Shown here one piece after another: positions 44,361 through 53,564 of a stretch of 64,000 bases of DNA. The position numbers and the translations under genes were made by a program. Each line of letters starts with the position of its first letter. Within the stretch, counting starts at the first letter, position 1. The notes below the pieces were generated by a model. The model was not told where the DNA came from, made no database searches, and was given only the letters and a program-made list of their open reading frames with translations. Source of the DNA: Tretioscincus oriximinensis (Eukaryota; Chordata; Lepidosauria; Squamata; Gymnophthalmidae); the NCBI GenBank assembly GCA_022410635.1, contig JAJVDF010000016.1:4448787-4512786 (forward strand). Direction: 5' to 3'.

Positions 44361-44985
44361 AGTGCATATCTCCATGAAGATGTCTACCAGTGTGTGGCAG
44401 CAGTGAAAAAAGCAAATTCAATGTTAAGAAAGGAATCTTAAGTCAGTAAGAGTATTTTGCCTCTTTATAAAACAATGGTGAGGCCACATTTGGAATACTG
44501 TGTACAATTCTGATCACCACACATTAGAAAAGATATTGTAGAATTGGAGAAGATGCAAAAAAGTATATAAAATCATGGATAAGGTGATAGAAAAAAAAAT
44601 CTGTATCATACTAGAGGTTACTCCTTGAAACGATGGACAGAAGAGTTAGAACAAACAAGGAAAAGTATTTTTTCACCCAGAGGGTCATTGGTCTTTGGAA
44701 TTCACTCCCACAGGAGGTGGTGGTAGCTAGTGACTTTAAGATAGGATTAGACAAATTCATGGAAGACAGGTGGATCAATAGCTCCCTATTAAGAAAAAAA
44801 AGGCAGTATACCTAAAATACCATTTGCAAGGTGTCAAGAACAGGTGATGGTTTTGCCTTCTTCTGTTTCAGACTGCCCAGATGCAATTGGTGGACCAATG
44901 TGTGAGACAGAATGATGAACTAGATGGATTGTGGCCTATTTCACCAAGACTCCTCTTATGTTCCCTTATTCATATTGCAGGAGTT
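44361..44985 (+). pseudogene. L3-type LINE ORF2 C-terminus and 3' end (3' part of interrupted copy)
   Basis: GTGCATATCTCCATGAAGAT resumes the LINE; thumb region TATAAAACAATGGTGAGGCC, then TTTTTCACCCAGAGGGTCAT and AGGAGGTGGTGGTAGCTAG match 16200-16262. The 3' UTR (GACTGCCCAGATGCAATTGG, CTCCTCTTATGTTC) follows. Internal deletion between the thumb and the C-terminal motif. Confidence 0.8.
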
Positions 44986-45054
44986 AGATACAAGAAATAT
45001 ATAATTGAATGCATGGAAATTAGATATGGAATAAAAACAAACTCATTACAGCAG

Positions 45055-45261
45055 CNGATTTCAGAGAAATAGCCATGTTAGTCAAGTAGAAAGTCCAGCA
45101 AAGGGGCTAGTAGCACTTAGAGAAGAGAAAAGTAGATGGCATGAGCTTCTGTAGACACATCTAATTCTTGATGCTGAAGAAGTAGTCGTGTCTACGAATG
45201 TTCATGCCATCTACCTTTCTCTTGTTAGTCTCCAAGTGCTACTAGCTCCCTTGCAGGNCTT
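45055..45261 (-). mobile_element. Palindromic retroposon P, diverged copy
   Basis: GATTTCAGAGAAATAGCCAT at the fixed end and a fold-back at about 45170. Flanks ATTACAGCAG (45045-45054) and ATTACAACAG (45262-45271) differ at one position. Core at 45174-45207 has GAAT instead of GAAA, so it is predicted inactive. Confidence 0.75.
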
Positions 45262-45271
45262 ATTACAACAG

Positions 45272-45884
45272 GTTAGATTTTTCAAAAATGCTAATCTTTA
45301 AGAAAGAAGTTTTCAAAGTTCCCTAGTTATTACCCAGAATATATATTCTGTATTTTGAAAAGGTCAGTGATTGGCTATTCTTAGTGCTGAAGTTGACCTG
45401 CTAATGAAGCTCCTTGCAGTTTCCTTGTCACTCAATTGAATTTTTTATTATTAAACAGTATATAAATGTTACCATTTAAAATATATCTCTATCCTTGAGG
45501 CATGTGGTTTGCCCTTTTGGGATAAGGACAACTTGGCTATAGTAATCAAGAGTGTAATGTGTTTTACATCGGACTAACATTGAAAATGAGTTCTCTTTCA
45601 CTCTAGTATATGGAAAAGAAGGTTCAGAAGGGGTCTAGCACCTGTGCTGGAACACCAGGTAATTGTGGAAAAAGCCCACACTCCGTTTATCATGCTAGAT
45701 ACCTCAGAGAAATTACTGATGCATATCTGTCTATTTCTGTTTCTAATCTGCAGAATACAACCTTATGCAATGAAATGAAACCGTGTTCCTGCAGCAAGTG
45801 GATATGCAGAAGCATTCAGCCGTAAAATGGTGAAGGCACTTCTGTGGCCCCACCTGTCCTTGATATTTATCATTGTTGCCATAG
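45272..45884. other. Unannotated stretch
   Basis: No repeat or gene recognised; a short open frame at 45610-45825 has no known domain. Confidence 0.45.
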
Positions 45885-46020
45885 AGCCATGGTATAATTG
45901 TATTTCAATGAGAGATCATTTGCTTTGCATTTACAAAGTCCCAGGTTCAGTCACCGCAATCACTTGGGAAGAAGGTAATAGCAACCTGCATTCTTCAGAG
46001 CATGGGCTGGGTCAGTAAAA
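45885..46020 (+). mobile_element. Old tRNA-derived SINE
   Basis: GAGATCATTTGCTTTGCAT with AAAGTCCCAGGTTCAGTCACC (box B near GGTTCAGTCAC) follows the tRNA-like head of an old squamate SINE of the type CATCTGCTTTGCATGCAGAA. The body is largely lost. Confidence 0.6.
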
Positions 46021-46893
46021 CCTGTAGTAGTCGAATGTGACCTAAAGGTGTTCAGCTTCTAACTGAGTCCACTAACCGCTTCAATTTTACGCCACCTAAT
46101 GGGTTTTAATTGGATTATAAATGTGTGATCAAATTTCACTGGGATCACAAACACAATCGGTTTTCCCCTCCTTAATTGGAATAGTGGGTGCCAAAGTAGG
46201 GCATGGAACAGCTTTAGTTCACATTGATTTACAGGATTTTGAACTTTATCTCCCCAAATGAATCATTTCTCCTTCAGCTGGGCAGGAATGGGCTAGGGGA
46301 AGTGGGTACTTCCTGCAGCTCCTTAACAGCTTTGAACAAAAGAGATTTCCTGTTATGCGAACATCAAAGAAATGAGTGGACTTTTTTTTAATACACATTT
46401 TTTCTATATACCAGAGGTTATGGTATAAGCTCTACAATTCTTCTGTGTACATGTGCCAAATATTAATGATATATCCTGTGTCAAGGTTGCTTCTTCATTT
46501 GCAGATGCTTCTTAAAAAATTGTATTGTAACGTGAGAGAACAGTAATTATTACCAAAAAGAAAAGTGCTTGAATATAAGCCTTATAGATATGGGGACATT
46601 TTACAGAGCTTTTACTAAAATGTTTGTTTATAACCAAAAGAGTGAGACTAATTTTTGATGTACATGGCAAACACTTAAAAGTAGCAGGACAATAGTAGGA
46701 TGCAGGGCACAGTTAGAATCTAGGCTGCATGGGTGTTTGGTTTTGCATATTAACAAGAATGTGCTTGTTAGAGCATAGCCAAACCATAGAAGAAAGTAGA
46801 CTGAACATTTTGGCAGATGTAAAAATTAGTTCTCTCTCTCTCTCTTGCAAAAAAAAATGATCTTGGATGGACCAATGAAAAATACTGTGAATA
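46021..46893. other. Unannotated stretch
   Basis: AT-rich with a short (TC)n near 46833-46845. Nothing else recognised. Confidence 0.5.
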
Positions 46894-46895
46894 TA

Positions 46896-47131
46896 CAGGG
46901 TGCTTCAAAAAAAAATGTATACACACTTTGAACTTCCATAGAAAATTTATTTACTGTTCTACAAAGTTAAATTTCAGGATTTCCCGATTTGAACAGTATT
47001 AACATTTGTTATTTACGTTTTATTCACATTGGACTTTAAGCTTTCTAATTTCCTGAAATTTAACTTCGTAGAACAGTAAATAAATTTTCTATGGAAGTTC
47101 AAAGTGTGTATACATTTTTTGAAGCACCCTG
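46896..47131. mobile_element. Mariner-like fold-back MITE, copy 2
   Basis: Same ends and arms as 13786-14018 in TA context (46894-46895, 47132-47133). By eye only about three substitutions plus A/T-run length changes separate the two copies, so both inserted recently. Confidence 0.87.
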
Positions 47132-47401
47132 TAAGTGACAAGGTTTTATTTTTGGTACAAATTTGCCTTTAAAGATTCTAAATTTCCATGGGATATATTT
47201 CAGTGCCTATCCAAGATCCTGTCTCACACAAGGCCAACCAATTGCTTCTGGTCAGAAGAAAAACTCCCTAAATTCCCTGCAAATGGCTTTTAAAGGCATC
47301 ATGGCAGCCCTGTGTTTTAAGGGAGAGTAACCAGTACAGCTGTTTAGGGCAACAGAATTGGGAGCGGTGGCACTCATACCTCCCCAGTAAAAATAAGAAT
47401 A

Positions 47402-48097
47402 TGTTGTGCACAGCCCTGTGTTGCAGGGCTCAGGGGATGAGGACGGTGATGAATTGCAGGACGGCGTCTCTCCCGACCCTGAAGCAGGTAGTGAGGTTAA
47501 TAGGCTGAGCCAAATCCTGGAGGAAAGGAGGGAGACAGCTGGCCTGCGCAGAAGCCGGAGGATGAGAGAAAAACTGGCAGATCTAACGTCAGCCTCTGAC
47601 CGGTCNAGCATATAAGTCTCTTGGAGTTGCAGAACTGTGAGTTTTCAGATAGAGAATCTTGAGGCCAGGATCAAACATCAAGAGCCACTCCCTGCTGAGT
47701 CAGCACTCCTGGATGGACCAGCTGTTTCTAATCAAGCTACCAGATTGCAGGAGATGTATATAAGCCAGCTGCTCAAGGCTTTACTTTGCTGGAAGCAATT
47801 CGTCACTTGGTCTCTGAGATAGTGTTTGTTTAGCCTCTGGTACTTGACCCTGGACTGTAACCGGACCTTGTTTGTATCTTGTTCCCAANCGTGTGGTTCC
47901 ACATTTCTGGTATTGGCCTGGCTTNTTTAATGACTACTCTTGAACGTACTCCCTTGAACTCGTTGACCTGATTGTGGGACTGACTGTGCCACAGGGGTTT
48001 TACAACGTGTCTGTGGACAGCTGTCCCCAGCACGTTAATACTCTGTCTAGTGCTGCTGCCTGGTGGGAGACAGACTAGTCAGCCTTGGTATCCGACA
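47402..48097 (+). mobile_element. Solo LTR of an LTR retrotransposon
   Basis: 696-bp segment beginning TGTTG and ending CGACA (TG...CA rule), flanked by a perfect 5-bp duplication GAATA (47397-47401, 48098-48102). A TATA box (TATATAAG, 47757-47764) lies in a promoter-like context with CAG...GCTTTA downstream, which sets the orientation. 47406-47615 is an open frame rich in acidic then R/E residues that may be the end of an upstream coding region in the intact element. No internal region remains. Confidence 0.7.
47757..47764 (+). promoter_or_regulatory. TATA box of solo LTR
   Basis: TATATAAG, followed about 25-30 bases on by a plausible start region (about 47790). It would mark the U3/R boundary of the LTR. 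Confidence 0.55.
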
Positions 48098-48139
48098 GAA
48101 TATATATATTCCTGAAAACACCTGCCCAGCAGTAAAATA

Positions 48140-48200
48140 AATTTAAAAATTTAAAAATTTAAAAATTTAAAAATTTAAAAATTTAAAAATTTAAAAATTA
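48140..48200. repeat. (TTTAAAAA)n tandem repeat
   Basis: Seven to eight perfect copies of an 8-bp unit. Confidence 0.9.
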
Positions 48201-48301
48201 ATAATATGTTTTTTGAAATTATGGCAGTGCCACTAGGAGACTCTGGCAACCAGGGCTGACTCCTGAAATCACCCACCTAGGAGTAAAAAAAAACAAAAAA
48301 A

Positions 48302-48375
48302 CTGCTCAAAACNATTAGGGGAACACCTTAACATACCCTGTTATGTTAAAGTGTTTCCTTAATTGTTTTGAGCAG
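48302..48375. mobile_element. Tc1-like micro-MITE, copy 2
   Basis: CTGCTCAAAACNATTAGGGG to TTAATTGTTTTGAGCAG, about 74 bp, arms with a few changes. Right flank is TATATATA; the left TA is not preserved. Confidence 0.75.
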
Positions 48376-48448
48376 TATATATATATCCACACTAGGAGAC
48401 TCTGGCGATCAGCGTCAGCTTCTGAAGGCACCCACCAGGCAGTTAAAA

Positions 48449-49015
48449 AATAAAAAGATGGAGGGGCACAAATGCTTTTACTAGTTTCATCACTGCATTG
48501 ATTGTGCCATTTCTAGTCTGACTAATTTAAGGTTGCGTCTGCATACAGTAAGAGAATACATGTCTCAAAGATTACTGAAGAGGTGACAATTTCCAGACAT
48601 TTGTGTTTCCAAATCTTAACCAACATTCGATATGGGAAAATGCACTTCCAAAGTCATTTTTTGGCCTTTAATGTGGATTGGGGATAAAATGAGAACAGTA
48701 ACTATCACTTGCCACAGTTATAAATAGTGTTTAAATCATTTTTTAGAATGTGTACAAATGGAGCCTTGGATATGGTTCTACTTGTACTTGTATTCTTGAG
48801 AATTACTTGTGCAAAACTGCTGCTGAAATTTAATTGTTTCAATAGAAACTGATGAGCTGGAGCCTCCCACCACCTGAACAGTCCACATGTCCCAGAACAA
48901 TAATACCACGTTTGAACAACTGTTCTGGAAGAGCCACCATAATGGTATTCCCTAGTCACGAAAGCAAGGCAACCCTTTCAGTGACTTGCTGGAGGGGTGC
49001 AGAACACAACCAATT
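48449..49015. other. Unannotated stretch
   Basis: No repeat or gene recognised. Confidence 0.45.
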
Positions 49016-49715
49016 TACTGTATATACTCGAGTATAAGTCTAGTTTTTCAGCACATTTTTAATGCTGAAAAAAAAAACCCTCGGCTTATACTTGGGTGCA
49101 GTGTTGAAGTTCTAAAATCTCTTCTGCTTCCCTGGAGCCAACTCGGCCTCCTCCTTCCTTGTATTTTTCCCCAGCCACAGATGGGACTACATTTCCCAGC
49201 ATGCTTCAAGCCTGTGCAGTTGTACATGGGCAGCTGCTGCTGCCTTTGCTGCCTTCCTCTGGACTAATGCCTGAGGTGGTTTCAGTAGCACCCCCAGTGT
49301 GCAGGTGCCAGAGGAGAGTGTGGCAGTGACAATGGCAGCAAAGGTCATCAACATCTCATGTCTATCTGATGAGGTAAGAGTGATGTAGTTCCAGAGCCTC
49401 CCTGCTGCTGGCATCCTTTACGTATGTCTGATCAACCTGGGCTTGGGGCCCAAGACGTGGATGCCAAGGGGCCTCCAGGAGCTTCCAGCATGTGACCCTG
49501 AGGACTGCGTGGCCCTACAGGAGGCTGCAGATCCCAGGGGGCGAAGGGCACCTTGGATGGGCACAGGGGAGGCATTGGGTTCCTTTCCTTCATCTTCCCC
49601 GCTGCATTTTCCACCCTAGGCTTATACTCAATTCAATAAGCTTTCCCAGTTTTTTGGTAAAATTAGGTGCCACAGCCAATATTCGGGATGACGTATACTC
49701 AGATATATGTGGCAC
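49016..49715. mobile_element. DNA-transposon-like element with ACTCGAGTATAAG ends
   Basis: Left end ACTGTATATACTCGAGTATA with hairpin to GGCTTATACTTGGGTGCA; right part TTTTTTGGTAAAATTAGGTG and GACGTATACTCAGATATATG. Interior 49120-49600 is GC-rich. I recall this ACTCGAGTATAAGCC repeat from many vertebrates but cannot name its superfamily. Confidence 0.5.
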
Positions 49716-50574
49716 TTGCATATATGGTGAGACCGTGACAAGAAAAGAGAATTCTGGGGTTTAGTACTGATCATTAAATGCTGCTTTTATGCACAGAAAG
49801 TATTACAGAATAAGGCTAACTGAAAATGATCAGACCCTTTGGCTCAGTTTAAGACCCAGTATATCATTGGTAGATCTTTTAGAAAAGATGAACAATAGTC
49901 TGAATTGGGCAGCCTGAGTCTCTGGGATGAACCAACAGGGCACTAAAGTGGATAATGGTGTGCATTTTACTAGTCACTGGAAAGTGCACAAAAATCACAA
50001 AAAGTTAAGGCGATAATTGTGTTCTGCCCTTTAATATCTTATTTTAACTTATATTTGTTGTTGAATAATTCTATATGCTTATGGCTGTTTCCGAGTTGCT
50101 TGGCCAATATAAAACCATTTTGAGTAATTAATTTGTGGGAAGAGAAAATAAATAAGGAAAACAGAACCTTGATCTGCTGTTTTCTTAGGCTTCTGCTGCC
50201 CTGTTATATTTTTTAAATGTGAAACCCTTGCAATTTATGGATTTAACTGAAATCTGGAGACCACCCAGAGGCTGTTGGCTATTCAGTGATACAGAAATCC
50301 AGTTACTAAATTAATGACTAGAATATATTTCCTTCCCAGCATGAAGAATTCTTGCTATAATTCTGTTCAGTGCTTCATTGCAATATCCTAACATTGGCTC
50401 TGTATATGCTGATTGCATCCAGTTCTGAAAGACACATATATGGCTGCAGGCACACAAGATTTTCCTACCACTACAGTAGTAGTATTATCATGATGATTCT
50501 GCTCCACATGTCAATGGAACTTTTGCAAAAAACCTGGAAAAAGATCCTTTGCTCCAGAATATTCTTTTGCTGAT
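49716..50574. other. Unannotated stretch
   Basis: 49820-49870 faintly resembles the 3' part of an old SINE in reverse; not reliable. Nothing else. Confidence 0.4.
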
Positions 50575-50718
50575 ATTTTCTGAAATGGCCATGTCCGCAG
50601 CCACAGAGGCAAGAAGCCATTCTGTGTGCACAAATCCTTAATGGGATACCATGAGAAGACGCTAGCACAATCACCTACTGAGCATGCTCTGTATTTACTT
50701 CCTGGTTTGTTGTTTTGC
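50575..50718 (-). repeat. Dispersed repeat R2, copy 2
   Basis: Reverse complement carries ACAAACCAGGAAGTAAATAC, GCATGCTCAG, GGCTTCTTGCCTCTGTGGCT, parallel to 40990-41125. Confidence 0.55.
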
Positions 50719-52261
50719 CCGTTGCATGCGGATTTTGCAGGTAGGATAGACAAGTGAAATCTGCAATCACTTTTAGACTGCAGGTTTTATTTGTCATGTG
50801 CAGGGCCTATATGTCTTTTTGCTGTGGGCTACATCTACTGTACATCTACATCTTTGGCAACTCACTTATCTTTTTTGTAAAATTCCTTCACTCTGTTCCA
50901 GGTGGGGTTGGAAGACTAGTTTTAATTATGTGATCATTCTATTAATATGGGCATTGTATATCACCAGCAGGATCTTAATATCTAGGTAAATGCTTATCGG
51001 TTCCATGGAACCTATTGTTGCAGCTTACTTTCTCCAGAATTTTGCAGATCATTCATGTTCCTTAATTGGGCATTTTCTTCTACACTTTGGTTTTCACAAG
51101 AGATTGGTGGGAGAGCTAATGGCTTTTAAACATTGTCTGGTTTGCCACTTCCTCTGCACTCAAAACAATTGAGGACCGAGACCAAAAGTCAGTTAATTAG
51201 GAAACTTAGCGGTTTGCTTTTTGTAGACAAGCGGCACACCCAATTTCTTAAGACAGGAGAGTTTTAACTGTAACATTTTTTTTGCCTTTTATTTCAACAT
51301 AACATAAAAAATAGCAGAGAGGATGGGAAGGCCTCATCCCCCTCCTTTTTCTCTTCACATCCAATTTTCTGCCTGGTCCAAAGGCTTTTCTGGTCCAAAG
51401 GCTTTTCTGTTATCTCATTTTTTTTCTACTTTACATTCCTTTTCACTATTTTTTATTGCACATATCAAACTTCAGTTTTCTGACAGCAAATTGTCCAGAG
51501 AGAGTGAGACTGTCCAATACTTTATCTGGCAGGTACATGTGTCCCTTCAGCATCAAATGCAAGGTTGATATGAGGAAAACTAAATAAATCATACAACTTC
51601 TTGTTGTCATGATCCCTGCTGTTGTTCTCGGGTAAATGATTTTTGAGTAAATGTTAAGATACCAGTGAATTTGGGAGAATACTGAAGAAAGAATGTAAGA
51701 GGAGAACTCTTCAAAATCATGTAAAAATACTGAGTTCCGTAACTGTATCTTACAGTTAATTAAACTGTCAATTAATTAACAGACAATTAAACATTAATTG
51801 TCTGTTGTTTGGAAAGGCAGTAGAAAAGCAGTTCTGGTGGACTGAAGAATCCTGGAAAAGATTATAGCAACCTCACTGCAGGCTTCACAAACCCAGGAAA
51901 GGAACATTTTTTACAGCTACATTGAGTGATTCCACACTGGTCTGTATACATGACCAGCAAATGTATTCCATTTGTTATGTTTGATGGGAAATTGCTGATA
52001 CGTGGAATAATACTTTTGCAAATCATTTTTAACTAGTGGAGCCCCGCATAAAAATGAGGGATGGTGGGATTAGTTCCCCCCTCCCCAGTTTTGGTGCAGA
52101 GGGACAGGGGTGTTGGGGGAAAGATGTGAGCTGGAGCCACCAGTGCTTACATACACGTCTCCGCTTTGCCTCGCTTGCTCTGTTTTGCTGTTCTGTCACT
52201 GCATCACCGGGAATAGACCAACACCACCACCAATGCACGTGCATATCTCCAGAAACTCTAG
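50719..52261. other. Unannotated stretch
   Basis: Contains the perfect hairpin 51778-51806 (13-bp arms AACAGACAATTAA, loop ACA) beside several TTAATTAA motifs. No gene recognised. Confidence 0.45.
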
Positions 52262-52459
52262 GCGCGAATGGCTCAGTTGCTTAGCAATTCGTCTCTCNTC
52301 TGGGAGATGGGGTTTCGAAGCCCTGTGTCAGGGTGAGCCCCTTCCAGTAGCCTGTAGCTCTAGCCAACCCAGCTATTCAAAAGAAGAATTGCAAGAAATT
52401 GCAACTGACTGCACGTAGATACATGGGAACCAACATAGCCGCTTTGAGTCCCTTTGAAA
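52262..52459 (+). mobile_element. tRNA-derived SINE S1, internally deleted
   Basis: GCGCGAATGGCTCAGTTGCT head, GGGGTTTCGAAGCCC box B, body to CCAACATAGCC, then directly CGCTTTGAGTCCCTTTGAAA. About 55 bp before the tail are missing. Runs into a large CTT microsatellite. Confidence 0.85.
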
Positions 52460-52883
52460 TCTTCTTCTTCTTCTTCTTCTTCTTCTTCTTCTTCTTCTTC
52501 TTCTTCTTCTTCTTCTTCTTCTTCTTCTTCTTCTTCTTCTTCTTCTTCTTCTTCTTCTTCTTCTTCTTCTTCTTCTTCTTCTTNNNNNNNNNNNNNNNNN
52601 NNNNNNNNNNNNNNNNNNNNNNNNNNNNNNNNNNNNNNNNNNNNNNNNNNNNNNNNNNNNNNNNNNNNNNNNNNNNNNNNNNNNNNNNNNNNNNNNNNNN
52701 NNNNNNNNNNNNNNNNNNNNNNNNNNNNNNNNNNNNNNNNNNNNNNNNNNNNNNNNNNNNNNNNNNNNNNNNNNNNNNNNNNNNNNNNNNNNNNNNNNNN
52801 NNNNNNNNNNNNNNNNNNNNNNNNNNNNNNNNNTCTTCTTCCTCTTCTTCCTCTTCTTCCTCTTCCTCTTCTGTGGGCATAGG
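52460..52883. repeat. (TTC)n microsatellite with 250-N assembly gap
   Basis: About 41 TTC units (52460-52583), Ns at 52584-52833, then TTCTTCC-type units to about 52871. The round 250-N gap implies unresolved length. Predicted proteins across it are artefacts. Confidence 0.9.
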
Positions 52884-53341
52884 ATGGGGCCCTGTCCTTG
52901 GGTAAGAAAGAAAGCCATCCACTTTGTAATCCCCTTCCTCCTTACTTGCCATTGTTCAAGGGCCATTACCACTGCCACCAGTGGCCTCTTCTTGGCACCA
53001 GCCCGCCCCTGCACAACAGCAGGTTGCATGAGGAAGGGGATGGGTGTAAAAGCTCAAGAACGGTTTCTGGTAGATCCTTGTTTGGATCTAACAGTGGACT
53101 GGATTTTGACAAACAGTCCAGCAGAAACTTCTATTTCCCTTTTTAGTATCTAGGATCTTGATTGCTTAAACTAATGGGACAGTAANATCCTGCTTGTTCT
53201 AAATCCTAATATTTTTTAGAAATGCTGGATTGGATGTTCCAAAGTGAGGCTATCAAATTGAGGGTCAGAATCACTAAGTTGTAACTAGTTGCTGAGTTTG
53301 ATGTNTGTTTCCTAATGTTCTTTTTGAATGTGTTTAGTTTG
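52884..53341. other. Unannotated stretch
   Basis: No gene or repeat recognised. Confidence 0.45.
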
Positions 53342-53350
53342 GGTCTGCAT

Positions 53351-53556
53351 TATCTGACCAGATGACCCCTTTTGGTGGGGTTGAAAACCTGGTTTTGGGG
53401 TGCTTCCCAGTTTTTTTCTGAGGAAACCTTTTTCAAAAAAAATTTTTTTTCAATTTTTTTTTTTGCTTTTTAATTTTTTTTCCTCAGAAAAAACCAGGAG
53501 GCACCCCAAAAATGGGTTTTCAACCCCCCCTCAAACAGGGGTCATCTGGCCAGCCT
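53351..53556. mobile_element. Fold-back MITE family M, copy 6
   Basis: TATCTGACCAGATGACCCC to GGGGTCATCTGGCCAGCCT. Flanks GGTCTGCA (53342-53349) and AGTCTGCN (53557-53564) match at six positions with one N, after an extra T as in copy 2. Confidence 0.82.
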
Positions 53557-53564
53557 AGTCTGCN

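Larger units (their letters stand above)
48108..48448. repeat. Tandem units around AT repeat and micro-MITE
   Basis: Three direct copies of a CTGAAA-CACC-ACC-GCAGTAAAA block (48111-48136 partial, 48230-48285, 48389-48448). The first spacer is (TTTAAAAA)n at 48140-48200, the second is the micro-MITE at 48302-48375. Confidence 0.6.

Noticed and set aside
44159..44368. Clean 8-bp duplication for MITE copy 5
   Set aside because: GTTTGGTG and AGTGCATA do not match convincingly; nesting in the LINE supports insertion instead.
45055..45261. Active hammerhead in this P copy
   Set aside because: GAAA is GAAT and stem I is altered, so the core is broken here.
47406..47615. Host gene exon coding an acidic protein
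   Set aside because: Lies wholly within a solo LTR with its own target duplication.
52399..53029. Long open frames of poly-Phe, poly-Ser, poly-Lys and poly-Arg
   Set aside because: They translate a TTC microsatellite and a 250-N gap; no gene.
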